64,000 nucleotides of DNA from Sabellastarte sp. h YS-2021 (GCA_964017235.1 OZ024934.1:77900706-77964705); one strand, 5' to 3'. Shown: positions 37,386 through 49,052, counted from the stretch's first letter. Notes: generated by a model from the letters alone, not told the origin. A program made the numbers and translations.

Positions 37386-37740
37386 GCTTGTCAGTTACAG
37401 TTCCCAGCTTGTCTGCTACTGTAACAGACCTGTCAGCTATTGTTTACAGCTTGTCTGTTTCACTTTAGGGCTTGTCAGTTAAGAACTTTCCCAACTCTAG
37501 GGCTCAAATGTTATACATTCCCAATTGGCCTGGAAAACTTACAGGCATGTCGGGAACATTTACAGACAGGCTAACTAAAGTTACTGACTGTATGATTATT
37601 TTTCCCACACAGTCTGTTCGTCAGTCTGGATCACCATATTTGGGACAATCTGGATTCGTGGTACAAACAGGTGTGTTGCATTAACCGACAAGGTGGCAAG
37701 TGTAACCAACAGGTTGTTTACTTAACCGACAAGACTGTTG
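37386..37740. repeat. subterminal CTTGTC(A/G/T)GTTA motifs of Harbinger copy 2
   Basis: CTTGTCAGTTA, CTTGTCTGCTAC, CTTGTCTGTTT and CTTGTCAGTTA occur forward from 37387 to 37483. AACCGACAAGG, AACCAACAGG and AACCGACAAG occur inverted from 37684 to 37735. The array lies 200-540 bp inside the right TIR. Such repeats are the usual place for transposase or partner binding, which is an inference here. Confidence 0.6.
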
Positions 37741-37837
37741 CTAGGTGGAAGTATTTAGGGTTTGTTACAAGGGTTGGAAACAGTCTTGAGCATGTTTGAT
37801 ATTTCAACAACTCTTGCCAACAAGCCTGGAAACTACA

Positions 37838-39414
37838 TTTGACTGTAACTGACTATGTAAGCATTGATCCTGGGTCTTAAAAAATACATAGTTACCAATT
37901 GGTCCGCCCCAGTGGAACACCCGCTTTAATATCAGTTATTTAGATATGCTACATGATAATTCAATTTATTCCACTTGTGAGGACTTTCTCGGTATAACCC
38001 CACATTTAAATGTCACCTATTCAGAACTAGGTCAAATTTGAAGAGTAATGTAATATGTGATTAAGTTAACAATTGCTCTTTTATCTTAATGCAGACATCA
38101 CTAGTTAGGGATATCCAGGATTCAGCCATGTCGGACCGTAAGTTTTGAATTATGAATGTGATACCTCAAAAAAATATAAATTAAATAAATGAATATCTTC
38201 AATTTCCAGATAAATCAGCTAGGTGATAAAAATTTGATTGAAAGGTGATTGATTATCTGTAAATGTGATTTTTTTTTCTGCTTTAATCTTATCTTGTGCC
38301 TTGTCTTTTGTATAATTATATGTTGTGTCTAGATACAGTAATTTCTTCTCATTGGACATTACACTAAGGTTTTAGGTACTTTCACAATGATTGTTTTCCC
38401 ATGTCTTCTATATACAATAACACAACTGTATTTTTATTTGGAAAAATTGTTTTGGGGGTAATATTTTTAGAATGTGCAGACAACTATTTGGATACTTTGA
38501 AAAGAGACCAATCTTAATGTCACAGAACAATTGGAAATAAAATAATAAAAGAGTTAAGAGCAATTGGTCCCACGAAAAAAAATACATACTCAAAGCCTGT
38601 GGGACGAAAGATGACCTATCTGGGAATTTATTGGTGTTATGTTGGTGCAATCTACTTGAATAGTTCTTTTATCGTTTTTGTGGGGATGTTTCCTGAGTAC
38701 AGTTTAAGTGTGGTAGGAATATGATAAGTAAATTTCTCAGATTCAGAAAAACAAATAGATTTTTGAAAATGTCAAATGCAGTTAGTTGTTAAACAAATTG
38801 CTTCCTGCTTCTGGGATCACTCATTCAAATCTACATGTCTGGGCTGATATTCAAAATCTTATTCTTAGAAAACTTCTTTAAAAATTATAAGGAAAAGAAA
38901 TGTTGTTAAGTGTGATGAAGGTGATATGATATGTGGAAAGTAACAGTCACATAGTCACAAAATCTAACCTAATTGAAATTTTAAGAATGTTTTGTCTACT
39001 TTTTTACTTATTTATGTCACACAAAGACTGCCAGAATGAGCCCAAAATTTAGCTTATTTAACAGTTATTCTCTTGTTATAAAAAGGCAATGGTAATGACA
39101 AATTATGGGGAAACTGTATGATCTATATATGTGTGTTGCAGTGAATATTCATCAAAGTGTAATCAGAGAATGTGAGTAGTCTCTGACATTTTTAATGAAT
39201 ATGCATAATCTCTCATATTTCCTGGGAATTCATGAATTCACCAACTTCGACAGGCATTAAGGAAACAGTGATGACTCTACAAGATCTGAATTTAACACAT
39301 ATTAAACTTATTCACTGTAAGAAATTTAATGACTAAAGAGGATTTTCAAATTGAACAAACTTAGTAAAAAAAACAAAAAGGACTCAGGGAGCACATACCT
39401 CTGCCAAGCCTGCA
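37838..39414. repeat. 1.58 kb tandem duplication, copy 1
   Basis: The 1577 bp unit starts TTTGACTGTAACTGACTATG and ends CTCTGCCAAGCCTGCA, and is followed at once by a near-identical copy. The first 88 bases are the right end of Harbinger copy 2, TIR included; the rest is host flank with a candidate start exon. The duplication is therefore younger than the transposon insertion. The 81-codon minus frame at 38408-38650 recurs in copy 2 but has no recognisable domain. Confidence 0.95.
38096..38138 (+). other. candidate 5' exon with start codon (first copy)
   Basis: A 43-base block lies between an acceptor (TATCTTAATGCAG) and a strong donor (GTAAGTTT). It contains GCC ATG TCG GAC C, so it would code Met-Ser-Asp and leave one base of the next codon. 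It may be the start exon of the transporter gene downstream, but its phase does not fit the 41268 exon directly, so another exon would be needed between them. Confidence 0.35.
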
Positions 39415-40990
39415 TTTGACTGTAACTGACTATGTAAGCATTGATCCGGGGTCTTAAAAAATACATAGTTACCAACTGGTCGGCCCCAGTGGAACACCCG
39501 CTTTAATATCAGTTATTTACATATGCTACATGATAATTCAATTTATTCCACTTGTGAGGACTTTCTCGGTATAACCTCACATTTAAATGTCACCTATTCA
39601 GAACTAGGTCAAATTTGAAGAGTAATGTAATGTGTGATTAAGTTAACAATTGCTCTTTTATCTTAATGCAGACATCACTAGTTAGGGATATCCAGGATTC
39701 AGCCATGTCGGACCGTAAGTTTTGAATTATGAATGTGATACCTCAAAAAAATATAAATTAAATAAATGAATATCTTCAATTTCCAGATAAATCAGCTAGG
39801 TGATAAAAATTTGATTGAAAGGTGATTGATTATCTGTAAATGTGATTTTTTTCTGCTTTAATCTTATCTTGTGCCTTGTCTTGTGTATAATTATATGTTG
39901 TGTCTAGATACAGTAATTTCTTCTCATTGGACATTACACTAAGGTTTTAGGTACTTTCACAATGATTGTTTTCCCATGTCTTCTATATACAATAACACAA
40001 CTGTATTTTTATTTGGAAAAATTGTTTTGGGGGTAATATTTTTAGAATGTGCAGACAACTATTTGAATACTTTGAAAATAGACCAATCTTAATGTCACAG
40101 AACAATTGGAAATAAAATAATAAAAGAGTTAAGAGCAATTGGTCCCACGAAAAAAAATACATACTCAAAGCCTGTGGGACGAAAGATGACCTATCTGGGA
40201 ATTTATTGGTGTTATGTTGGTGCAATCTACTTGAATAGTTCTTTTATCGTTTTTGTGGGGATGTTTCCTGAGTACAGTTTAAGTGTGGTAGGAATATGAT
40301 AAGTAAATTTCTCAGATTCAGAAAAACAAATAGATTTTTGAAAATGTCAAATGCAGTTAGTTGTTAAACAAATTGCTTCCTGCTTCTGGGATCACTCATT
40401 CAAATCTACATGTCTGGGCTGATATTCACAATCTTATTCTTAGAAAACTTCTTTAAAAATTATAAGGAAAAGAAATGTTGTTAAGTGTGATGAAGGTGAT
40501 ATGATATGTGGAAAGTAACAGTCACATAGTCACAAAATCTAACCTAATTGAAATTTTAAGAATGTTTTGCCTACTTTTTTACTTATTTATGTCACACAAA
40601 GACTGCCAGAATGAGCCCAAAATTTAGCTTATTTAACAGTTATTCTCTTGTTATAAAAAGGCAATGGTAATGACAAATTATGGGGAAACTGTATGATCTA
40701 TATATGTGTGTTGCAGTGAATATTCATCAAAGTGTAATCAGAGAATGTGAGTAGTCTCTGACATTTTTAATGAATATGCATAATCTCTCATATTTCCTGG
40801 GAATTCATGAATTCACCAACTTCGACAGGCATTAAGGAAACAGTGATGACTCTACAAGATCTGAATTTAACACATATTAAACTTATTCACTGTAAGAAAT
40901 TTAATGACTAAAGAGTATTTTCAAATTGAACAAACTTAGTAAAAAAAAACAAAAAGGACTCAGGGAGTACATACCTCTGCCAAGCCTGCA
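39415..40990. repeat. 1.58 kb tandem duplication, copy 2
   Basis: The 1576 bp second copy of 37838-39414 differs by only a handful of substitutions and short homopolymer changes. It carries a solo copy of the Harbinger right terminus (CAGTGGAACACCC near 39486) without a matching left end. Confidence 0.95.
39672..39714 (+). other. candidate 5' exon with start codon (second copy)
   Basis: Identical in sequence and splice signals to the block at 38096-38138. If the exon is real, the gene has two tandem copies of its start exon. Confidence 0.35.
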
Positions 40991-41267
40991 ACAACTTAAG
41001 TGTTGTTTATGAGTGCACTGATAAAAAATCTGCAAAAAAAATATGGATCCAGTTGATGATCTAATAATCTGCTAGTTACACCACCGTTATCATTTGCTGG
41101 AAATTTTATCAAAACTTTGTCATAAATTTTGAAGATTAACTCACTCAGCCAAATATCTAATTTCTTTGACAGAGTTAGTAAACATTTTAAACAATCAATG
41201 CCTGGTTATTAGTGGTTATACTGTATGAACCCTAATGTGCTTGTTATGATGTAAAAGTTTTTTTCAG

Positions 41268-42127
41268 TCAAAGAGTAAACCTGATGCATTTTATTGCAAA
41301 GAGGGTGCTGAGAAATCAGAAGATGATTGTTACAATGAGCCCATGGGATCCCGACCTGATAGTTACCTGACCCCAGTAAATACTGAACCCTCACACAATC
41401 CCCCGATATCTGATGCCAACACTGATGCTTTTAATTACAAGGAGGAAGCTGAGACATCAGAAGATGATTGTTACAATGAGTCCATGGGATCCCGACCTGA
41501 TAGTTACCTGACCCCAGTAAATACTGAACCCTCACACAATCCCCCGATATCTGATTATAACACTGATGCTTTTAATTACAAGGAGGAAGCTGAGACATCA
41601 GAAGACGATTGTGACAATGAGTCCATGGGATCCCAACCTGATGGTTACCTGACCCCAGTAAATACTGAACCCTCACACAATCCCCCGATATCTGATGCCA
41701 GCACTGATGCTTTTAATTACAAAGAGGAAGCTGAGAAATCAGAAGACGATTGTTACAATGAGTCCATGGGATCCCGACCTGATAGTTACCTGACCCCAGT
41801 AAATACTGAACCCTCACACAATCCCCCGATATCTGATGCCAGCACTGATGCTTTTAATTACAAAGAGGAAGCTGAGAAATCAGAAGACGGTTGTTACAAT
41901 GAGTCCATGGGATCCCGACCTGATAGTTACCTGACCCCAGTAAATACTGAACCCTCACACATTCCCCCGATATCTGATGCCAACACTGGTGCTTTTAATT
42001 GCAAAGAGGAAGCTGAGAAGTCAGAAGATGATTGTTACAATGATCCCAGTTACCTGACTCCAGTGCAGAATGAGCCCTCACACAAATCCCTACTACCCGA
42101 TTCATTGGAATTTTTGGAGATAGACAT
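41268..42127 (+). CDS. repeat-coding exon, possible N-terminal exon of the SLC23 transporter
   Basis: The frame is open from an acceptor (AAGTTTTTTTCAG/TCAAAG) to a strong donor (GACAT/GTGAGTATG). It encodes five exact-length repeats of 47 residues (141 bp, starting 41343, 41484, 41625, 41766 and 41907). A partial unit comes before and a degenerate unit after. Each unit has MGSRPDSYLTPVNTEPSHNP, then ISDANTDAFNYKEEAE, then SEDDCYNES: polar, acidic, rich in Ser/Thr/Pro/Tyr, with no signal peptide or membrane segment. The exon ends after two bases of a codon. The first clear SLC23 exon (50075) starts with the third base, which would restore an ATG codon and continue in an acidic stretch (EDDEEEIKNG). 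The link to SLC23 is inferred. The alternative is a terminal exon ending in the TGA at 42129. Confidence 0.6.
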
Positions 42128-42284
42128 GTGAGTATGTGGTTTTATGAAATTGAGATATAGCCATAATCATTACGGGTTACATATATGTTGTGTGATGTGG
42201 TCAAAGTGAAATATATGTGGTGAGTATGTGGTTATTTGAAATGAAACCTCCCACCTCCTCACAGCCTTATATCCTGGGAAGATG
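42128..42284. other. start of the presumed intron before the DIRS element
   Basis: Short AT-rich stretch between the donor at 42128 and the left edge of the DIRS element. GTGAGTATGTGG at the donor recurs at about 42220 (GGTGAGTATGTGG). Confidence 0.4.
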
Positions 42285-42330
42285 ATTAAATTGGAAATTT
42301 TATTTTAAATGTAGCTTTAAAAGATACCAA

Positions 42331-42560
42331 CCTATTGTAACAATATGCTTTACTGGTGGTTGACCATGGGAAGCTTCCAACTGGAGCAAAAGTTGAAAAC
42401 TATTACCCGTAAAATTCAGATAGATGGGGCTATCTGGAACAGTGGTCACGTGGAATCCCGGTGATATAGTACCAGTGCAGATAAACACACACCTGATGGC
42501 TTGACCTAGGGAACGTATCAGATTGCTCACATGAGCTCTTCCTCCTTTTTGTTGGAACCA
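42331..42560. repeat. DIRS inverted terminal repeat, left
   Basis: Begins CCTATTGTAACAATATGCTT and runs through GGTTGACCATGGGAAGCTTC and GACCTAGGGAACGTATCA to TTTTTGTTGGAA. It is the inverted match of 48822-49052 with scattered differences. Confidence 0.92.
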
Positions 42561-42613
42561 AACCCTCTTGGCCCATGTAAGTCTGGAACAAGCAGGGAGG
42601 ACCAGGGAGGGCT

Positions 42614-42774
42614 TGTATTATTGTTACAATAGGTAGGTATTGTAGCTTATAAACTGGCTGTTGAACGGGACGTAAAACCCCAACTTTGACCTTTGTAGCT
42701 TATAAAAGATACATTTAAAATAAAATTTCCAATTTTACTGTGCTACAATAGTCCTACCTATTGTAACAATATGC
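42614..42774. repeat. DIRS internal complementary region, interrupted by a SINE tail
   Basis: The first part (TTGTTACAATAGGTAGG ... ATTTAAAATAAAATTTCC, ending about 42728) is the reverse complement of the element's left edge. The second part (CTACAATAGTCCTACCTATT ... ATATGCT, to 42774) is the reverse complement of its right edge including the extension. This head-to-head junction is the template used to join the ends in the DIRS replication model. Confidence 0.85.
42653..42693 (+). mobile_element. 41 bp SINE tail inserted in the DIRS internal region
   Basis: ACTGGCTGTTGAACGGGACG, then TAAAACCCCAACTTTGACC, is flanked by TGTAGCTTATAA at 42641-42652 and 42694-42705. It matches the 3' end of SINE family B (GGCTATTCAATGGGACGTAA at 57560-57716, minus). 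It is an extremely 5'-truncated insertion with a clean 12 bp target duplication. Confidence 0.8.
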
Positions 42775-43290
42775 TGAATCCCAGCATCCTGGATGGCTGG
42801 GGAGACTGTACACTGGCTAGAAAATTCATCATCTGGCAAAGGCAGCAACCATCACAGGCGAGCATCCAGAGACCAGGGTGGAGGAGGAAGCCCCCAATGA
42901 GGTCATCAGGAAAGAAACATCAGGGACTGAGGGGAATTCTCCAGGTCTCCTGAGGTTGAGGTCACCATGGGGACGAGAGGCACCGTCTTGGTTCTCACCA
43001 CCAGTGCAGGCACTCCATGCAAAAAATATCTAAAAAAACAAAGTACACAAAGTACGATGAAATGTGATGTCAGGGAATATTGATATGACATAAGAAAATT
43101 CTTTAGAAAGTAAGGTTAAGGATACAGAAAAAGTAAGACTTAAATTACATTCCTAAAAAAACGGAAAAGAAAAAACTCCTGGTAACTATATAACATGCAG
43201 GTATTTTATGGAAACAGCAGGTAAATAAATGAGTAAAATAAAAATAAACTCAAGTTACCTTAAATGGGGTGAAGACCCCGCTCCATGGTG

Positions 43291-44707
43291 TCAAAGGATT
43301 CTGACACTCCCCGTATAGGTGGTTCCCGGCATCATGCCCCCCTTTTTTCTTCCCTTGTGGAAGTGGAATGAGCCCTCTGATTGGTCTTGTCCAGCAAGAT
43401 CTCTGAGGTAGAATCTGGTAAAGGTGTTGTGTGATTTCCAATGGCAGGCTTGCATAATTTGATCCACGGAAATTTCCCCATAAAAGGCCTTGAAAGCCGC
43501 AAAAGCTCTAACGTCATGGGCCTCTACCCCTATAAGGTTCATGTCTGCATTGTCAACCTTGGTGTTGCAAAATTTTATAGTGTTTTAATCCAAGATGAGA
43601 TAGTAGAACACTGAATATCCTTAGAGTGGCCCAATTTGTAAGAGATAAACAATAACTGTCTACCCCTTCTGGAGTCCTTGGTTTTATCCAGATAACACTG
43701 AAGGGCGCTGACAGGCCAAAGTAGGATATCCAAGTTCTGAGAGTCTTGACCACACTTCAAGGCTGAAATAACCACTGGTGACATAGATTGCGGTCCTTCC
43801 TTTGCTAATTGGTTTTTGGCAATGAAGGAGGGAGAGGGGGATAGTTGGATTTGATCCTAGTCGCCCAGGCATAAAAGTCCATCTAGAGTCCAGGCATTAA
43901 TCTCACTACACCTCTTCCCAGAGGCAAAGGCTAGTAAGAAAACTGTCTTCCATGTTAGGAATTTTTAGAGCTGCTTCCTCTTGTGGCTCAAAAGGAGGCT
44001 GGGTGAGTCTCTGTAAAACAAGGGACAGATTCCACTTAGGAATGGACCTGGAACTCTTAGGCTTATCCCTGTGAAAATCCCTTGCTATTAGTCTGGCAAT
44101 CTCTGTGTTTGTACTAATGTTTTGTTTGTTATTTCCAAGGGTATCTGCGATGGCTGTAACCTTCGATAGTAGAAGGGCATCTATTTAAATCATTGAACAG
44201 ATACCAGAAGAAGTTGCAGATGTCTCCTATAGAGGGATTCCTAAAGTCCACCTGTTTTTCTGTGCACCAACATTGGAAAACAGTCCACTTTGATGTGTAG
44301 ATGGATCTTGTTGAGAGTCTGAGAGGAGCAGCAATTCTTTCTGCCACTCAAAAGGAGGCTGGGTGAGTCTCTGTAAAACAAGGGACAGATTCCACTTAGG
44401 AATGGACCTGGAACTCTTAGGCTTATCCCTGTGAAAATCCCTTGCTATTAGTCTGGCAATCTCTGTGTTTGTACTAATGTTTTGTTTGTTATTTCCAAGG
44501 GTATCTGCGATGGCTGTAACCTTCGATAGTAGAAGGGCATCTATTTAAATCATTGAACAGATACCAGAAGAAGTTGCAGATGTCTCCTATAGAGGGATTC
44601 CTAAAGTCCACCTGTTTTTCTGTGCACCAACATTGGAAAACAGTCCACTTTGATGTGTAGATGGATCTTGTTGAGAGTCTGAGAGGAGCAGCAATTCTTT
44701 CTGCCAC
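43291..44707 (-). pseudogene. DIRS tyrosine recombinase region (fossil)
   Basis: The C-terminal part shows the family's HxxR box (EAHDVRAFAAFKAF) and a Tyr-containing end (TFTRFYLRDLAG). The N-terminal part has a SAM-like segment (RSIYTSKWTVFQCWC). It contains a 360 bp exact tandem repeat (separate entry). The recombinase integrates the element's circular DNA. The region is broken. Confidence 0.8.
43987..44706. repeat. exact 360 bp tandem repeat
   Basis: 43987-44346 and 44347-44706 match at every base I compared. The unit length is a multiple of three. Complete identity inside an otherwise worn element points to a very recent event or to an assembly artefact. Confidence 0.9.
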
Positions 44708-44788
44708 TTCTGCAGTGAAACTATGTTCTTGGAGTGCTGAACTCTGAGATACCAGATGTGGAGGTTCAGGGATGTTGGGTTTGGCATA

Positions 44789-46434
44789 TTAATGGTTGTT
44801 CAGTTGCTGTTTCAGCAGAGTGCATATCGGTGGTCTTGGAATGTCCAGAGACATCTCCACCAGGTCCCAAAACAATGGTTTTGTCAGCCAGCCTGGGGCT
44901 ATCGAAATTATCCTGCACATTTGAGATTGAAGTTTTTGTACAACCTTGGGCAGCAGGGTGGTGGGAGGGAAAGCGTAAGCAACCACGTTTTCCCATGGGA
45001 TGTTGAGGGCATCTACTGCCCAAGCCTGAGGGTCCGGAATCGGAGAGACATAGGTAGGAAGTTTCTTGTTCAGGCTGGTTCTGAACAGATCCACCTGGGG
45101 ACTGTCCCAAAGTTTGGAAATTTGTTTGAAGATCTTTGGAAAAAGGGACCACTCCGTTGATTGGATCTGATTCCTCCTTGAGAGGCCATCCGCTATCACA
45201 CTGAATGAGCCCGGTACATGTCTTACATCTCTTGTGACATTGTTTTTGTGACACCAAGTGAGGATTCTCCACATTAGAGCACAGAGTTCTGCTGACCTTG
45301 TGCCTCCCTGTTTGGTGATATAGGCCACCACCGAGGTGTTGTCTAGGGTGATAAGGACTTGATTGTCCCTGCATTCTGTCTGAAAGAATTGCAGAACCAG
45401 AAGAACCGCCTTCATTTCTAATAGGTTGATGCGAAGGTGCTTTTCTGAAAGAGACCAGAGCCCTCCTGTAGAATTTTCACCTAAGTGAGCACCCCAACCT
45501 GCATTTTCAGTTTTTCATGTTCCCTGGGGTGGAAATACTCTCCTTGTAGAACATTTTGAGGGTCTAACCACCATTCCCTGTGTTGTATTATCTTCTGATT
45601 CAAGGGGATCGGTCTCATATGCATCCTGCCCAATTTTACAGTCTTCTCCGTTGATGCAAGCAATCCAGTGGTGGACATAAGAGTCCTTGCACTGATAACA
45701 GACTTCATGGAGAGGCGATGGAACATCTCCTGAAGTTTTGTCCACCTGTCTTCCGTGGGCTTCACAAGAGCCAAATCTAGTAAAAAATAGTAACCCAGGA
45801 AGTCAAACCTCTGCAATGGTTTGAGTTCTGACTTCTTAAGGTTTACTATAAAGCCCAAATCCTTCACCAGCTTTAGTAATTTTGTGTCTGTCAAGCATTC
45901 CTGTTCTGAGGGGACACGGATCAACCAGTCATCCAGGTATTGGTGGAGTCTGATTCCTGATTGCAAAGCTATCAGTTTTACTTCCTTGACTATACTGGTG
46001 AAAATGAGGGGCTGTTGCTAGCCCAAATCGGAGGCTGATGAACTGGTAAGTGACGCCTTTGAAATGAAACCTGAGGTACTTCTGAGACTGGGTGTAAATA
46101 GGTATGTGTAGGTAGGCATCAGTGAGGTCTATTGATGTGACCCATTCCCCTTTCCTGAGGGAGGCGCGTATGGACTCTGGCGTCTCCATCTTGAGCTTTG
46201 GGATTTGTTTAATGAGCTTAAGTCTATGACTGGCCTCTAGCGGTTGCCTCGTTTTGGTACCAGGAAGAGACGGCTGTAAAATCTGAGACTGTCAGGGGTA
46301 TGAACGACTTCGACTGCGCCTTTCTGCAGAAGGTCTTGAATAGAGGTCCATAAGGCATTTTGTTTGTCGAAGCCTGTGTAACTGCTGACTATGCAGGGTA
46401 CCCTGGATAGGTTGGGGGGTTCCCTGAAGGGCAA
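44789..46434 (-). pseudogene. DIRS reverse transcriptase and RNase H region (fossil)
   Basis: The RT has the active-site box YLDDWLIRVP and the downstream KKSELKPLQRFDFLGY. The RNase H part has LLVLQFFQTE, DNTSVVAYITKQGG and VADGLSR-like sequence in DIRS order. RT and RNase H convert the RNA copy to DNA. The region is broken across several frames. Confidence 0.88.
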
Positions 46435-46534
46435 CTTGTATCTGTCTCTTGTGAGCCCTATAATCGACTGGTGGGAGCCTTATTTTTTCCACTCTGGAAG
46501 GAACTGCCTCAGTCTGCCCCCCACTGGCAGGTTT

Positions 46535-46765
46535 TTTACTTTTTCTTGAATATATACACTTTTGAACTGAACTTGTCTGGATATATCCTGTACACACAGA
46601 GTTCTCTCCCCCTCTGGTGGGGACTGTACACACAGCCTTTTCCCCTCCGGTGGGGACTGTACACACGGAGTCTTTACCCTCTCTGGTAGGGTTAACACAC
46701 TCAGTCTTCTCCCCCTCTGGAGGGGTTACAGGGAAAACACAGTGTACGGGATCTCCTGAAAGCAC
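46535..46765 (-). repeat. short coding repeat in the DIRS element
   Basis: Four units of about 33 bp (CCCTCTGGTGGGGACTGTACA type) give a CxVPTxGGE(K/N) peptide repeat on the minus strand just upstream of the RT region. It is a minisatellite within the element. Confidence 0.7.
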
Positions 46766-46773
46766 TGTCAGTT

Positions 46774-48699
46774 CTAATCCAGGGTTTGTGAAGGTAGCAC
46801 TTGATATTGAGTGTCATTTAGGAGGTTGCTGCTGCTTGTTACCATTTGTGCTGCCTCCGCTGCTGTGGCCTCTGCAACCTCCACGTCCTCCTCTAATACC
46901 ACCTTGGGGTGGAGGCTGAAAGAAGGGTTGTTGCACCATGTATTGAGGCGCCGGCATGGGTTGATAATAAACCCCTTGGCCATACTCCTACTTACATCCA
47001 GCATAAACTGCATCTGGGCTAATTCCTGTTCAGTCATATAGAAGAGCTGCAACATGATATGCTCTCTGGTCCCTTGAGAGAAGAAGATTGTTGAAACACT
47101 ACTCACTGGCCATCCTGAAGGTGGAGAGAAAGTTAGCAATACTGATATTCTCCCGAGTCATGTATTCCAGCTTGACTAGATCGTTCTGGGGGTCTGAAGC
47201 CGGGGGTCCACTCCTATAACCAGGCTTTGCAATGTTTGAGAAGGATTGGGGAACCACCTTTGATGTCTGTGAAAATGTATTGTCCAATACACTATACCAG
47301 CTTCCTTTGTGTGGTGGGATGCCTGGGAATTTGCCTATCTCCAGAGTACTTGACGTGCTTGGTTTGACTGAGTCATTCTGGGCAGTCTGAAGATGAGATA
47401 TGTCGGGCACCATCTGAAGCTTGATAGATGGGGGTCTATCCAACTTTTCCTGTTGCAGGAGAAGGAGGTCACATCCTTAACCTTTTGGACTAACTCCCTG
47501 AAGGGGAGGTTAGGGGGTGCCGCCTGTTCTCCAACTTCTTTAGTATCTTGTGGTTTTGAAGTGGAATAGAAGGAGGAAGCTGAAGCATCAGTCCCGTATT
47601 CCTCTTGTTCTAGGGCCTGCTAGCCTTGGAGCAGCGACAGCCGTAGGCACAGAGGATGGCTGTGTAGAGGTGGGAAGTCGGCACTTTGACTTGAGTAACG
47701 ACCACTTGAATGGACTGTTGTGCGATAGCTTAGGAGCCCTTAACCTTTGTGAGACCCTTCTTTACCTCAGGAGGGGCAGGTTGAGATGGGGCTGAGTCCA
47801 TAGGTTTCTCTAATTTTGCAGGTGGTAGAGCAGACACTGGTGTGATTGACACAATATGAGGTGGCGATGTTGTAGATGTAGCTGCTGGAGGTTGAGTTTG
47901 TGCAGGATCCAAACGGTTAAACATCTACTCCATGGACTGTTGAAGGAATACCTGCAGTCCTATTTGCAAATGAGCAGAGAGATCCTTGATTTATTGGTGG
48001 TTTTTCTGCTGCAGAGTGTTCATCATTTCAAAATTCTGCTGCTCCAGCTGGCTTCTAATGAGTTGTGTCCTAGTAGTCTGTGGGATCTCTGTTGTTGAGA
48101 GAGCCCTCTGTGGTTGTGAGAATGACAAAGCAGCCATTCTGTCTTCGACCGATTGTCTACCAGGAGTTGTGTGATGTGCATTTCCTGGAGGAGGATTGTT
48201 CTGTGTGACTGTCTGAGACATGGGGTGCAGCTGAAGAATCAGGCATAGGCTGAGGAACTGCACCCATAGTAAAAAAAGTCGCCGGGACATTCTGTGCGGG
48301 TAGTGGAGCTGGTAAGCTAGTGAGAGGACTGATGCCTGTGAGAGGTGCACTGATACCAGTGTCTTCTGGTTCTAAATCCAAGAGAGTGTCATCCACCTGT
48401 GAGAAGTCTTCACTGGTTATCTCCAGTTCTCCTATCTCCAGCTCTACAAACGAGTCACCATGCAAGCCGGTTTTCTGCCTGTAAGCAGACCTCTTGGCAA
48501 AACCTTCTCTAAGGTGGGACCACTGCTCCTCTTTCAGTGCAGAACACACTGAACACTGCGTTAGCTCCTTGGACACAGAGGTTCTGTCCCTTGCATTTGG
48601 CTCTACAGCCAAAGCAGGAGCAATGACCATCAAACTGGGGCATAAAATGTCCACACTTGCCCCTTTTCTGGTAAGGAGGTGTCTTAACCATGTTTCCAC
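46774..48699 (-). pseudogene. DIRS gag-like region (fossil)
   Basis: It covers the first gene position after the 5' terminal repeat. Near the N-terminus a CGHFMPQFDGHCSCFGC-like Cys/His cluster occurs, and Pro/Gln/Ser-rich stretches follow. Identification rests mainly on position and composition. The region is broken. Confidence 0.6.
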
Positions 48700-48821
48700 A
48701 ATGATCTATAAACTATTATGGAACATTTTATTCAAAATTTAACTGTCTACCCACAGTTATATAGCTGTAACAATTCACTAAAGTGAGAGTCACAAGCAAG
48801 CCAACTTATCAAGATGGCTTC

Positions 48822-49052
48822 CAACAAAAAGAAGGAAGAGCACATGTGAGCAATTTGATAGGTTCCCTAGGTCACGTGGCCAAGCCAGCAGGTGCGTGTT
48901 TACAGGCACCGGTACTATATTACTGGCATTCCCCATGACCACTGTTCCAGATAGCCCCGTCTATCTGAATTTCATGGGTAATAGTTTCAACTTTTACTCC
49001 AGTTGGAAGCTTCCCATGGTCAACCACCGGTAAAGCATATTGTTACAATAGG
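48822..49052. repeat. DIRS inverted terminal repeat, right
   Basis: Inverted match of 42331-42560, ending AGCATATTGTTACAATAGG at 49052. The next 27 bases (TAGGACTATTGTGGCGCAAT...) are an extension also represented in the internal complementary region. Confidence 0.92.

Larger units (their letters stand above)
33654..37925. mobile_element. PIF/Harbinger DNA transposon, copy 2, with both ends
   Basis: The left end is TGTGGGTGTTCCACTG and the right end, as complement, is AGCGGGTGTTCCACTG. A TTA target duplication lies at 33651-33653 and 37926-37928, the 3 bp TWA type expected for PIF/Harbinger. The 4.27 kb element has a transposase gene on the + strand and a MADF-type gene convergent on the minus strand, the standard two-gene layout. 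Both genes are damaged, so it cannot move on its own. Its right end was later caught in a tandem duplication (37838-40990). Confidence 0.9.

Noticed and set aside
38408-40225. Pair of identical 81-codon minus-strand frames (38408-38650 and 39983-40225)
   Set aside because: Their presence twice is explained by the 1.58 kb tandem duplication; the translation has no recognisable family and the sequence is AT-rich.
41343-42131. Repeat exon as a complete single-exon gene with start at 41343 and stop at 42131
   Set aside because: The frame is open upstream of that ATG to a good acceptor, and a consensus donor overlaps the stop codon, so an internal exon is more likely, though not proven.
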